From positions 1-64,000 of the forward strand of contig NZ_VCYH01000010.1 of NCBI RefSeq assembly GCF_030464345.1: a DNA stretch of 64,000 bases, written 5' to 3'. This document shows, in pieces, positions 1 to 8,821 of this stretch (the stretch's first letter is position 1; each line of letters starts with the position of its first letter). The translations under genes and the position numbers were made by a program. This DNA comes from Methanoculleus frigidifontis (GTDB lineage Archaea > Halobacteriota > Methanomicrobia > Methanomicrobiales > Methanoculleaceae). The notes beneath the pieces are model-generated. The model made no database searches. It was not told the DNA's origin and saw only the letters and a list, made by a program, of their open reading frames with translations.

Positions 1-121
1 CCGAGCGGTAGCTCTCGAGAAAATCCAAAAGAACCCCTAAAGGCAAGAGTTCAGGAAGAAAGCGGCTCAGCAGTGGCGGAACGAAAGAGCAAATCCTTGA
101 TGGAAGAGAGGGTTAATCGCA

Positions 122-340
122 ATTCTCCCGGGATGTACCGGCAGGGGGCTCGGGTCGCGGATGCTCGCCCACCTCGAGCGGGAGGGGAGGAAGCAGGGGA
201 TCGGCTGCATCCTCGCCGGCATCTCCTCCAGGAACATGGGGAGCATCCGCTTCCACAACAAAAACGGATTCGTCGAATGCGGCAGGTTCCGGAACGTCGG
301 CAGGAAGCGGGGAGAATTCTTCGACGTCGTCTGGATGTAG
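122..340 (+). pseudogene. C-terminal remnant of a GNAT (phosphinothricin-type) N-acetyltransferase
   Basis: In frame 2 the strand reads a typical C-terminal half of a PAT-like N-acetyltransferase. It has the acetyl-CoA loop motif GRGLGSRML, then [18 protein letters not shown] (the usual 'N-x-x-S-I-x-L/F-H-x-x-G-F' helix-strand signature), and ends in FFDVVWM before a TAG. No start codon fits and the frame is closed upstream by TGA and TAA codons, so the N-terminal half (about 90 residues in intact homologues) is lost or frameshifted. It lies just upstream of the rubredoxin gene. Most likely a decayed gene. A programmed frameshift cannot be excluded but nothing supports it. Confidence 0.6.
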
Positions 341-414
341 AAGGGGATCTGAAGACACTTCTCCAAAGACCGTACCTTTTTCTCCTTCCAGAAGATATCC
401 CTCTCCCGATGACC

Positions 415-594
415 ATGGATCTGTATCGCTGCTCCGTCTGCGGCCATATCTACGACCCGAAGCTGGGCGACCCGTCGGCGAACATACCGCCGGGAACCGC
501 CTTCGAAGATCTGCCCGACGACTGGCACTGCCCGGTCTGCCTTGCAGCGAAGAGCAAGTTCTACAAATACGAGATGCCGACGTTCAAACGCTAA
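415..594 (+). CDS. Rubredoxin
   Basis: A 59-residue iron-sulfur electron carrier. It has the two CxxC knuckles that bind one Fe: Cys6-x-x-Cys9 ([10 protein letters not shown]) and Cys39-x-x-Cys42 (WHCPVC), with the conserved GD-P, IPPGT and LPDDW segments between them. Rubredoxins pass single electrons in the cytoplasm, in methanogens often to oxygen- or peroxide-detoxifying enzymes. A second ATG two codons upstream (409) is also possible; the 415 start matches the usual 'M-x-x-Y-x-C' beginning. No adjacent flavodiiron or rubrerythrin partner is visible in the window. Confidence 0.93.
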   Translation: MDLYRCSVCGHIYDPKLGDPSANIPPGTAFEDLPDDWHCPVCLAAKSKFYKYEMPTFKR

Positions 595-603
595 AGCGGT
601 CGG

Positions 604-1457
604 CTAGAGTACGGCCTCTGCGATGATCGCCACCACGGAGACGAGCAGTAAAGCGTGCACGAGCGGGAGCGCTCGCATCGCCGCATCGTCGCTCTTCTGC
701 CGGAGGAACCGGGCGTTCGCCGCCGCGAGCAGGACGAGCCCGACGGTGAACCCTGCGGCTGCTACCGTGCCGAGCGTCGCGGCAAAGACGGCCGCCAGCA
801 CGGCGTGCACCAGCGAAAAGCCCAGCACCCACCGCGCCGCGCCCGCCATCCCGTAGATGACCGGGATCGTCGCGAGCCCCCGGGCGCGATTGTTGGCGAT
901 ATCTGCCATGTCATTGACCGCGAGGTGGGCGAGCGTCCGGGGGTAGAAGAAGAGGAAGTAGAGGAGGGCGGTCGCATCCGGACCGCCGACCGCGAGGTAG
1001 CCTGCGACCGGAAAGAGGGCGAAGTAGGTCCTCCCCACGACCTGGGCGATGGGAAACGCCTGCTTTCGCTTCTTCACCTGGTAGAAGTACTCCGCCGCGT
1101 AGGAGTAGGCCATGATGGCGAGGGCGTAGAGGCTGCCGGGAACGGGAGTGCGGCGATCAAGACCGCCGCGAGGGCTGCCAGCAGCAGGAAGAGGGCAAGA
1201 GCGGTCAAGGGGGCGATCCTGCCTTCCGGCAGCGGCCGCTCGTGAAACGGACGCCAGTAGCGGGTGAGCCGTCCGCCCACATCCCGCCGGTCGATATCAC
1301 GATCGACGTAGTCGTTGAGGACGAGCAGGCTCCAGGAGAATCCACCGTAATTCTGAAAGGCGAGCAGCATCCCGGAGCAGAAGAGGAACGGCCAGATAAC
1401 GGCGAAGTGAGCCCGCGTAAGATCGATGAAGGCTGCGAGTCTCCGGTTCACATCCAT
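604..1457 (-). pseudogene. UbiA-family prenyltransferase, frameshifted and internally deleted
   Basis: The minus strand encodes a UbiA-type membrane prenyltransferase split over two frames. The first part (from 1457) holds the prenyl-diphosphate motif NDYVDRDIDRRD and TRYWRPFHERPLP. The second part reads AYSYAAEYFYQVKKRK..., VGRTYFALFPVAGY and the second Asp-rich motif NDMADIANNRARG. The frames join at a short run of G on the plus strand near 1138-1140, where one base is missing. The first part also runs from SWSL straight into LVLNDYVD, so about 18 residues of the first helical hairpin seen in relatives appear to be missing in frame. Two separate lesions argue for a real pseudogene rather than a single sequencing error. 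Confidence 0.75.
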
Positions 1458-1461
1458 CCCA

Positions 1462-1899
1462 TCAGAAGTAGACGACGAAATCCGTCTTCACACCCCGCGA
1501 AAATCCGGCGTTTTCGTAGAACCGGAGCGTGGCCTCGTCCTTCGCCCCCGTCGCGAGCATCACCTTGTAGCAGCGGCGCTCCCGGGCAAGCCGGACGGCC
1601 TCGTGCAGCACCGCCGTCCCGTACCCCTTCCTGCGGTAGCCCGGGTGGGTGATGACGTTCTCGATCACCCCGTACGGCCGAAAGCCCCGCGTGAGATTCT
1701 TGACGACGGCGAGGGTGCAGGAGGAGACCGGCACGCCGTCCGCTTCGTGCACGATGCAGAAGAGGTTCGGGTCGCCACAGATCTCCTGCCAGAGTGATTC
1801 CAGGCCGGCGGCATCGGTGCAGACCGGGTCCTCCGGGTGCAGGATCCGGTAGAGGGCGAGGAGGGCGCCCAGTTCGTCGGGGCGGATCAGGCGGGGCAT
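1462..1899 (-). CDS. GNAT-family N-acetyltransferase
   Basis: A 145-residue acetyltransferase of the GCN5 fold. The acetyl-CoA binding motif A is VITHPGYRRKGYGTAVL (R-x-x-G-x-G/A around residues 90-94), followed by the ATGAKDEATLRFYENAGF helix and strand typical of small-substrate GNATs. The substrate cannot be read from sequence. It lies a few bases upstream of the decayed UbiA gene on the same strand and could once have been cotranscribed with it. The ATG at 1899 gives a full-length domain of usual size. Confidence 0.85.
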   Translation of the reverse strand: MPRLIRPDELGALLALYRILHPEDPVCTDAAGLESLWQEICGDPNLFCIVHEADGVPVSSCTLAVVKNLTRGFRPYGVIENVITHPGYRRKGYGTAVLHEAVRLARERRCYKVMLATGAKDEATLRFYENAGFSRGVKTDFVVYF

Positions 1900-1947
1900 C
1901 GGATGATCAGTATTCTTTCGGCAGGAGATAAAGGTCGGGATTTTTCC

Positions 1948-2469
1948 CTACCCCGGCCACTCCTCACGGCTATAGCAGAGCCCCATCTCCCGGGAGAGGC
2001 GCTCCCAGATGAGGTGGTTGAAGAAGCGGGCGTCGTCTCCCTCCGGGACACCCTCCCGCCGCCCGACCTCGAGGAACCGGATGCGGAACTCAAGGTAGAA
2101 ACGGCAATCGTTCTCGATCGCGTGGTAGCGCTCCCGGATCGCCTCAGGCGCCGGCCAGCCTGCGGCGCCGGGCTTCATCGAGAAGGTGAAGCGCTGCCCG
2201 GCCACCCGGATCTCCCGAAGATCGGCCTCGACGGCTTTCGTCACGTCCCCGAGCGAGAAAGAGTTTGTATACGGCCCGGTGTGGTTGTGGGTCAGGATGC
2301 CGCGGCGCATCAGGGAGAACTCCTCGTCGGTGAACCCGACGCCGAAGATGTAGCCCTGGGTGATCCCGCCTTTCAGGAGTGTCCACTCGTCTGCAAAGAT
2401 GCAGGCGATCTCGTGGTCGCTTCCGCGGATCCGGCGTTCACAGTCGAAGAGGTTCCGACACGGGGGCAT
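1948..2469 (-). CDS. Hypothetical protein with a conserved HNH-like histidine motif
   Basis: A 173-residue soluble protein of unknown function. The most striking part is a central segment with T-H-N-H-T (residues about 60-64), then NSFSLGDVTKAVEADLREIR. This resembles a domain found in some phage-related and polymorphic-toxin proteins, where a His-x-His-like motif is followed by S-x-x-D and an L-x-E-I-R helix; that comparison is from memory. The C-terminal third is rich in Arg and aromatic residues. No signal peptide or membrane segment is seen. It is flanked by a GNAT gene and a membrane protein on the same strand, with gaps of about 50 bases. Confidence 0.6.
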   Translation of the reverse strand: MPPCRNLFDCERRIRGSDHEIACIFADEWTLLKGGITQGYIFGVGFTDEEFSLMRRGILTHNHTGPYTNSFSLGDVTKAVEADLREIRVAGQRFTFSMKPGAAGWPAPEAIRERYHAIENDCRFYLEFRIRFLEVGRREGVPEGDDARFFNHLIWERLSREMGLCYSREEWPG

Positions 2470-2521
2470 GGCGGAGCGGCCGTATGGCCGGCACTGCAGA
2501 TAAGTGTGTGCAGCGGGGAGG

Positions 2522-2920
2522 TTATCCGGTTCCCCCCGCCGCCTGCTCCGCCGCGTACCCGATCCCGACGGCGATGATCGGGATCGTGAGGTAGCGAAGG
2601 CCGATCTCCGCCATGTAGGTGCCGGCGTCCATCCCGGAGAGGGGCAGGAGGACGGCGGCGTCGAGCGCCCAGTTGATCAGGAGCCAGACCCCGCCGAGCA
2701 GGGCGCCTTCCCGGAGGTAGCGGGCGTGCACGCCCCTGAAGTAGAGGAGGATGAGAGCGGTGCCGACTGCTGCGGAGAAGACAATCATGACCGACTTGAT
2801 CAGGAATATGTCGTAGAGCGGCTCGCCCTCCGGCGAGTAGAGGGGGACCGCGAGGAGGAAGGGGAGAAGCCAGGTGAGGAGCCCGAAGCCGAGGAGTTTT
2901 CCAGCCGATCTCGCGTTCAT
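2522..2920 (-). CDS. Four-helix integral membrane protein of unknown function
   Basis: A 132-residue protein with four clear hydrophobic segments: about residues 8-25 (LLGFGLLTWLLPFLLAV), 40-60, 72-94 and 106-126. Short Arg-containing loops lie between them. The architecture recalls small conserved membrane proteins of methanogens, but I recognise no catalytic residues. It is transcribed away from the divergent transglutaminase-like lipoprotein gene; the about 115-base gap between them probably holds both promoters. Confidence 0.65.
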   Translation of the reverse strand: MNARSAGKLLGFGLLTWLLPFLLAVPLYSPEGEPLYDIFLIKSVMIVFSAAVGTALILLYFRGVHARYLREGALLGGVWLLINWALDAAVLLPLSGMDAGTYMAEIGLRYLTIPIIAVGIGYAAEQAAGGTG

Positions 2921-3035
2921 GGAAGAAGAATGTCATGCAGGCGTGATATACCGATCGAAACCGCACCGGTTCCCGGGAGGGGAAAGCAACTTCATATAGG
3001 AAGGTATTTGCTGCATCTCCATCCCATCATCTCCT

Positions 3036-4550
3036 ATGCGATACTGCACCACGCTCATCCTCCTGATTGGAGCAGCCCTCCTCCTGGCCGCCTCGGCAGG
3101 GTGTACCGGCACATCGGAGGTCACAACCGGGTCATCCGCCGCCGGGGAGGCGTACTCCCGCGGCCTGGCCGAATACCAGGCAGCGAACTACCGGACCGCA
3201 GAAGCATCCTTTGCCGAGGCTTACGCCCTCGCCACCGACACAGGGGATGCGGATACGGCTCTTCTGGCCAGGAATGCGATCTTCCGGACGAACCGAACGA
3301 TTATGGAGTACCCGTTCGGCAGATCCGATGCAGAAGCGGCTATGCGGGAAGCGATCCCGGGCATCACTGAGGAGCAGATCCGCAACTGGCTCGATCACCG
3401 CGCCCAGACGATCGTCTCCGACGGTGAAACGCTGTACTTCTACGATGTCGGCGCCGATTATCTCTATGCACACCCGGAGGAGATGCAAAGGCTGGGCGCT
3501 CGCAGGATTGACTTCGATTTCGTCTCCCGCTACGCCCTCATGGACGGGCAGACCGACGGAACCGGCCCATACGTAAACCCGGTGCGCTACACAGGCTTCG
3601 AGACGCTTGCGATCCCGAACGAGGCACTCCCGGCGACGGGAGCCCTCCGGATCTGGTACCCGCTCCCGGTCGAGACGGACTCGCAGCGAAACGTCACCGT
3701 TGCGAACCTCTCGTATCCGGCGTATATCGTGAAAGGGCCGTTCACCACCGGCCCGATCGGCTACGTCTACTACGAGATTCCGGTCGAGAAGATCGCGGGC
3801 GACCTGAACCTCACGGCGGAGATCGGGTTTACCTCGTACGAGCAGCGGTTCGCGATCGATCCGGCGCTGGTCGGCGAGTATGACACCAGCGACCCCGAAT
3901 ATCTCCTTTACACCGCATCCGAGCGGAACATCGAGATCACGGACGCTATCCGGGATACGGCGCACAAGATCGTCGGGAACGAGACGAACCCGCACCTCCA
4001 GGCGCAGCTGATCTACCACCACATCATCAGGACCTACCCCTACAGCCACGTCCCGCACTGCTCACTCGATGCCCGGGTGCCGCACGTGCCAGAGTCCACC
4101 TACATGTTCGAGACCGATCATGGCGACTGCGGGACGCAGAGCATGCTCTTCTCTGCGTTCTGCCGGTCGCTCGGGATCCCAGCCCGCGCTATCGGGGGAT
4201 ACCAGATGCTGCTTACCGGTGCTCCCTCCTCGCACTTCTGGGCAGAGTACTCCCTGCCCGGCTACGGCTGGGTGCCGTGCGACCCGACGGTCGCCGACGT
4301 GGCCGACTGGCTCGCCGTCCCGGATGAAGAGCGGGAGGCGTTCAAGGAATACTACGCCATGAATCTCGACCCGGCACGGTTCGTCATCCAGAAGAACGTC
4401 GACGCACCGCTTGACCCGCCCGTTCCGGACGACGCCGTCGTCTTCAGGCTTGTCCGGCAGACCCCGGCGATCGTCTCAGACACGGCGGACTACGATATCG
4501 ATCTTGCCTGTATGGGGTGCTTCGGCGCCAACCTGACCGCCGTCAGGTAA
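3036..4550 (+). CDS. Secreted lipoprotein with transglutaminase-like (cysteine protease fold) domain
   Basis: A 504-residue protein with an N-terminal signal peptide and lipobox ending at ASAGC, so probably lipid-anchored outside the cell. A TPR-like helical stretch follows (YSRGLAEYQAANYRTAEASF, residues about 45-70). The C-terminal half is a transglutaminase core with the complete triad: Cys365 in GDCGTQS, His400 in SSHFWAEY and Asp416 in CDPTVAD. Such domains act as proteases, peptide N-glycanases or cross-linkers; the substrate here is unknown. Length and layout match secreted methanogen paralogues. The ATG at 3036 gives the complete signal peptide. Confidence 0.85.
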   Translation: MRYCTTLILLIGAALLLAASAGCTGTSEVTTGSSAAGEAYSRGLAEYQAANYRTAEASFAEAYALATDTGDADTALLARNAIFRTNRTIMEYPFGRSDAEAAMREAIPGITEEQIRNWLDHRAQTIVSDGETLYFYDVGADYLYAHPEEMQRLGARRIDFDFVSRYALMDGQTDGTGPYVNPVRYTGFETLAIPNEALPATGALRIWYPLPVETDSQRNVTVANLSYPAYIVKGPFTTGPIGYVYYEIPVEKIAGDLNLTAEIGFTSYEQRFAIDPALVGEYDTSDPEYLLYTASERNIEITDAIRDTAHKIVGNETNPHLQAQLIYHHIIRTYPYSHVPHCSLDARVPHVPESTYMFETDHGDCGTQSMLFSAFCRSLGIPARAIGGYQMLLTGAPSSHFWAEYSLPGYGWVPCDPTVADVADWLAVPDEEREAFKEYYAMNLDPARFVIQKNVDAPLDPPVPDDAVVFRLVRQTPAIVSDTADYDIDLACMGCFGANLTAVR

Positions 4551-4760
4551 AGCCCACTCATTTTTGCCTGCGGAGCAGGAGAGGAAAATTCAACGCCTGA
4601 AAACGCTTTTTTGCCATGGACGTCCGGATCATCGCCGCCTGACGAGGGGTAGTACAAAAAGGTGGCCGCCGGATCACCCGTCACCATCCCGGGCAGCAAA
4701 GAGAGGGCTGCAACCTGCGAAGGCGAGCGGACATATATCTCCCCACACCTATATGGCTAA

Positions 4761-4770
4761 CATTTAAATA
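4761..4770 (+). promoter_or_regulatory. Putative archaeal TATA box for the TPR gene
   Basis: The run CATTTAAATA, in an AT-rich island that contrasts with its GC-rich surroundings, lies about 30-40 bases before the ATG at 4802. This spacing would give a very short or absent 5' leader, as is common in archaea. Confidence 0.5.
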
Positions 4771-4801
4771 TTCATATTGCTACATACCCATTTGTTAGAA
4801 T

Positions 4802-5155
4802 ATGGATATAGACCTCGCAAGATACGTTCCCCTATATTCAGCCATCAGCGGGTTTCACGCGTCTGCCGCTTCCCTGAATTCAGGCGAACCCGATGCGGCG
4901 TTGAAACAGAAGGGGGACATGTACCGGGCCGTGCGGGAATTCGACGCCGCTATCGAGTGCTACCGCAGGGCACTGGAACAGAATCCCCATGGCGCGGCGA
5001 TATGGGCTTCGCTCGGGGAATCATACGACGAGCTCGGGCAGTACCAGGAGGCATTGTGCTGCTACGACAGGGCACTCATGATCAACCCGAACGACAGGAG
5101 GACGGCCAACGGTCGGAGCAATCTCCTCCTCAACCTGGCTTCACCGAACCGGTGA
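4802..5155 (+). CDS. Small TPR-repeat protein
   Basis: A 117-residue protein with two tetratricopeptide repeats. The first covers about residues 37-68 (KGDMYRAVREFDAAIECYRRALEQNP pattern) and the second about residues 69-102 (ASLGESYDELGQYQEALCCYDRALMINP pattern). Both show the canonical W/L-G-Y-A-P spacing. TPRs mediate protein-protein contacts; the partner is unknown. No signal peptide or membrane segment is seen. It stands alone, with an AT-rich promoter region upstream. Confidence 0.8.
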   Translation: MDIDLARYVPLYSAISGFHASAASLNSGEPDAALKQKGDMYRAVREFDAAIECYRRALEQNPHGAAIWASLGESYDELGQYQEALCCYDRALMINPNDRRTANGRSNLLLNLASPNR

Positions 5156-5680
5156 AGGGCGGCGCGAACCGGGCATCATACGCAAGTACACCCTCCCTGC
5201 AGATCGCGCCCGGTTTTGCACCACGGGACGGCTATCCAGCAATCGCCCGGTATGGCGGATTCTGTGGCCCTGCACACCGGAAGCGTCCTGTACACGCAGG
5301 TTTCACGGCTGCATGTGGGCAGCCTGCTCTTTTTTCCGCTCGTCAGCAACCCCACCGGGACAGCAGTGCATCGCGGATCTCTGCGGCCGGTTTCCCCGGA
5401 TATTTCCAGGACAATTGCGACCGCCCGCACGGTTCACCAAAAAACCCGGCATGTATGCACCTGCACTTCAGGAGAAGATTTATTATATCGCAGGGGAGAA
5501 TGCGATCGCGCAGCGGGCCGGGAGCCGCCCTCCGGTTCCGGCACCAATATGCAGAACGGGGTCTGCAGGAGAGAGAACCGCGAGAGCTGACCCGGCAGGT
5601 GCGGTGCTGCACGAAACCCCCGTATACCAGCGGCATCACGCTATACAGGAAATACCGCACTACTTTCCCAAGGGGCACGC
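5156..5680 (+). other. Intergenic region upstream of the sensor kinase
   Basis: About 525 bases without a convincing gene. Open frames here have unconvincing composition and no recognisable domain. A TATA-like run TTTATTATAT at 5479-5488 may drive the kinase gene at 5681 from about 170 bases upstream, leaving a long leader. Confidence 0.4.
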
Positions 5681-7030
5681 ATGAAGAGTGAGTTCCGGCC
5701 ATATAACCTCTATCTCACGCTCGGAAAGGTGGCGATATTCACCTTCGCCCTGATGAGCGTATACCAGTTCGTCAAGGACACCCTCTATCCCGAAATAACC
5801 CTCGCAGAGTCGCACATCAATACCATCCTTTTTACCACGTTGCTGGCCACGACCGCCGCATACTTCGCCCTCCGGAAACAGCAGTCCCTCCTGACGATGC
5901 TGGTGGCTGAAACCACCGAGCGGCGGGGGGCGGAGGAGGCCCTGAAAAAGAGCGAGGAGAAGTTCCGCTCCATCGTCGAGCTGGCGAACGAGGGCATCCT
6001 GCAGCGGGACAGCAGTTCCCGAATTACGTACGTCAACAACAAGATGGCCGGCATGCTCGGGTATTCGGCTCTGGAGTTGCTCGGCCGATCGCTGACCGAA
6101 ATTCTTTTTCCGGAAGATCTCGACGAGCACCGGAGCCGGATGACGGAGCGGGAGCAGGGCCGCGGCGGCAGATACGAGTGCCGGCTCCGGCACCGGGACG
6201 GCAGCGAGCGGTGGGTTTTGGTCTCGGCAACCGCCCAAAAAGACGGATCCGGTACGCCTGCCGGATCCTTTGCCATGTTCACCGACATTACCGAGCGGAA
6301 GCAGGCAGAGGAGGCGCTCCAGCGCCACACCGACGACCTTGCCCGGCTCCACCGCGACCTCGACGCGGCGAACCGGGAGGCGAACCTCTACCTCGATATT
6401 CTCACCCACGACATCGGCAACACTGAGAACGTCTCAAGCCTCTATGCCGAGCTCCTGATCGATGCGCAGGACGGGGACGCACGGGAGTACACGGAGAAAC
6501 TGCAGCGCAGCATCCGAAAGAGCATCGAGATCCTGGGGAACGTCTCCAAAATCCGACGGATCCATCAGCCCTCCGGCGGGCACAAGCGCGTGAACCTGGA
6601 CGACATTGTCCAAAGCGAGATCGCACAGTTCCCCGGGAATATCATCCACTGCGACGCGGCCGGCTGCCGGGTCTGGGCCGACGACCTCCTCTCCGAGGTC
6701 TTCGCAAACCTCATCGGCAATGCCGTCAAGTTCGGCGGCCCCGGCGTCGAGGTTGCTGTCCGGGTAGAAGAAGAGGACGGGCTCGTCCGGGTCTCGATCG
6801 AGGATACCGGCCCGGGGATCCCCGACACCGATAAACAGGCGGTCTTCCACCGCTACGAGCAGAAACGGCGGGGCGTCGGGGAAGGTCTCGGCCTCTTTCT
6901 GGTGCAGGTGCTCATCGAGCGCTACGGCGGCACCATCTGGGCAGACGACCGGGTGGCAGGCCGGCCGGAGGAAGGGGCGGCCTTCCGGTTCACCCTCCGG
7001 AAGGCCGAGCAGGACACCCCTGCAGAGTGA
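5681..7030 (+). CDS. Membrane-bound PAS sensor histidine kinase
   Basis: A 449-residue two-component sensor. Two transmembrane segments (about residues 15-31 and 48-64) with a short external loop are followed by a short coiled coil. A PAS domain spans about 92-210 (SIVELANEGILQRD ... FTDITERKQAEEAL). The kinase core has the H-box with His243 in LTHDIGN, the N-box NLIGNAVKFGG, and the DTGPGIP and GEGLGLFLV ATP-binding boxes. It probably autophosphorylates and signals to a response regulator not visible next to it. The linker and kinase core are closely similar to the C-terminus of the hybrid kinase at 11346-14168, so the two are paralogues. Confidence 0.9.
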   Translation: MKSEFRPYNLYLTLGKVAIFTFALMSVYQFVKDTLYPEITLAESHINTILFTTLLATTAAYFALRKQQSLLTMLVAETTERRGAEEALKKSEEKFRSIVELANEGILQRDSSSRITYVNNKMAGMLGYSALELLGRSLTEILFPEDLDEHRSRMTEREQGRGGRYECRLRHRDGSERWVLVSATAQKDGSGTPAGSFAMFTDITERKQAEEALQRHTDDLARLHRDLDAANREANLYLDILTHDIGNTENVSSLYAELLIDAQDGDAREYTEKLQRSIRKSIEILGNVSKIRRIHQPSGGHKRVNLDDIVQSEIAQFPGNIIHCDAAGCRVWADDLLSEVFANLIGNAVKFGGPGVEVAVRVEEEDGLVRVSIEDTGPGIPDTDKQAVFHRYEQKRRGVGEGLGLFLVQVLIERYGGTIWADDRVAGRPEEGAAFRFTLRKAEQDTPAE

Positions 7031-7123
7031 GCCGGAACCGGGCATTGAATCCGGCAACTGCTGCTCGGATAAAAAAGAAATCTTTTTGAGCAGCCCGAAG
7101 AGATATCCGTCCTGTGAACATGC

Positions 7124-7540
7124 ATGAATGCGAAAAATATCCTCGCAGGCGGATTCATCGGTGGCATCGCCCTCTTCGCCGTGAACTTCGTCGTCTCGGC
7201 GATCATTCTGGCCGTCGCTCCCTATGACATCCTCGCCCTGGGCGGGATGCGTGCGGCGGAGGACCCGCTGCTGGTCTTCTTCTTCGCCTATCCGTTCGTC
7301 CTTTCGTTCGCGGCGGCCATCATCTACGACCTGGTGCAGGGGTCGCTGCAGGGCACGCCGAGCGGCAGGGGTGCGACTTTCGGTGCAGGCCTCGTCCTGC
7401 TCTACACGGTGCCGAGCCTCTTTATCACGTTTACGTCGATGAACTACCCGGCCGGGTTCTACTTTGAAAACCTCCTCTTCGGGCTCGTCGGGTTCCCGCT
7501 CATCGGCGTCATCTACGCAATGCTCTGGGAGCGGCTCTAA
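7124..7540 (+). CDS. Four-helix membrane protein of unknown function
   Basis: A 138-residue hydrophobic protein with four predicted membrane helices: residues about 7-31, 47-68, 83-101 and 112-134. A glycine-rich first helix (ILAGGFIGGIALF) recalls many small methanogen membrane proteins. I recognise no family. It lies between the sensor kinase and the ClC channel gene on the same strand and may be cotranscribed with either. Confidence 0.65.
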   Translation: MNAKNILAGGFIGGIALFAVNFVVSAIILAVAPYDILALGGMRAAEDPLLVFFFAYPFVLSFAAAIIYDLVQGSLQGTPSGRGATFGAGLVLLYTVPSLFITFTSMNYPAGFYFENLLFGLVGFPLIGVIYAMLWERL

Positions 7541-7602
7541 AAGAGGGTGGAACGCATTCGCGGCCAGGATATTATATACCAGTTCGGCCAGGGAGAGAAC
7601 GT

Positions 7603-8721
7603 GTGACCCCCCATCGTGACGGCAGCTCCGTCCGCTTCGTGATCGTCGCCGTTCTGCTCGCTCTCGCGGCAGCCGGAGCGATGGTGGTCTTCCTCGAGGT
7701 GCAGTACACGGGGGAGGCGCTCTTCTGGCCAAAGACTCCTCCCGTCCCCTTCTTCACCCTGATCCTCACGACCGTCGGCGGCCTGGCGGTCGGGCTCTGC
7801 CTGCACGTCTTCGGCGACCACGTGCAGCTGCTCCAGCAGGCCCTCACGGAGTTTCGGAAGACCGGCCGGTTCGAGCCCCGCCACCTCCCCGCCGGGCTGC
7901 TCGCCATCTACCTCTCCCTGGTCTTCGGCGCAAGCCTCGGGCCCGAGGTGGCAGCCATCGACCTCGGCGGGAGCATGGGCACGCTCGCGGGCGACCGGCT
8001 GAAGCACGAGGTGCGGAGGCTCGCGACCGTCGGGATCGTCGGGAGCCTGATCGGGTTCGGGGTCTACCTCGGGCTCACCCGGACGACCGGCGGCGCCCTG
8101 TATCCGCTCCCTCCGATGGGGGAGATCCTCCCGCTCTACCTCCTCTACGCCGCCGTCCTCGGGCTCGTCGGTGCTGGTGCGGGCGTCCTCTTCATCGCCG
8201 CCTTCCACCTCTTCAGCCGGATGATGGAGCCCCTCGCCGGGCAGTACCTGGTCAGGGGAGCGGCCGGCGGCATTGGCCTCGGGATCGCCGCGACGGCGTT
8301 TCCCCTCGTGCTCTTCTCGGGCCAGAACGAGTTTGTGACCGTTCTGGAGACCGGCGTCGCCGCCGGTGCCGTCGCGCTGCTGCTGCTCGCCGCGGCAAAG
8401 ATCCTGGCCAGCACCTGGTGCATGGCCACGGTCTTCAAGGGCGGCCCCGTCTTCCCCCTGATCTTTGCGGGCGGCACCCTCGGCGTCGCCGTCAGCGTTC
8501 TCTTCCCGTTCATCCCGCCCGCCGTCGCCGTCCCCGCCGTCATGGCAGGGATGATCATCTGCGTCCTGAAGATGCCTGCCGTGGTGATCCCGATCGTTGC
8601 GCTCGTCTTCCTGCAGTGGGAGATCCTGATCGTCGTCACCGTTGCGGCCGTGGCCGGCTACTACGCCACCCGGAGCGTCATGATGTTCCCGCCCGAAAGC
8701 GAAGGGGAAGGAGCGGGATGA
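7603..8721 (+). CDS. ClC-type voltage-gated chloride channel family protein
   Basis: A 372-residue polytopic membrane protein with about ten hydrophobic segments. The ClC selectivity-filter signature is visible as GASLGPEVA (G-x-x-x-G-P-E, about residues 108-116). A later KGGPVFPLIFAGG segment corresponds to the second pore motif (GxFxP-like). ClC proteins move chloride or other anions, either as channels or as proton antiporters. This one is shorter than E. coli ClcA (about 470 residues) and lacks CBS domains. The GTG start at 7603 is supported by a GGGAG ribosome-binding site about 6 bases upstream; a TATA-like run ATTATATA lies at about 7570-7577. Confidence 0.82.
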   Translation: MTPHRDGSSVRFVIVAVLLALAAAGAMVVFLEVQYTGEALFWPKTPPVPFFTLILTTVGGLAVGLCLHVFGDHVQLLQQALTEFRKTGRFEPRHLPAGLLAIYLSLVFGASLGPEVAAIDLGGSMGTLAGDRLKHEVRRLATVGIVGSLIGFGVYLGLTRTTGGALYPLPPMGEILPLYLLYAAVLGLVGAGAGVLFIAAFHLFSRMMEPLAGQYLVRGAAGGIGLGIAATAFPLVLFSGQNEFVTVLETGVAAGAVALLLLAAAKILASTWCMATVFKGGPVFPLIFAGGTLGVAVSVLFPFIPPAVAVPAVMAGMIICVLKMPAVVIPIVALVFLQWEILIVVTVAAVAGYYATRSVMMFPPESEGEGAG

Positions 8722-8821
8722 GCGCCCGATCCTCACAATCACGAGCGGAGTGACCGGAGAAGAGTGACGGGTCTCCCGCCGGGGATCTGCAACACTACTT
8801 TTATCTGCATCGGTGCGTCTG

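Noticed and set aside
73-408. N-terminal extension of rubredoxin in the same frame
   Set aside because: The extension overlaps the GNAT remnant in another frame, has shadow-like composition, and rubredoxins of this type are about 55-60 residues long.
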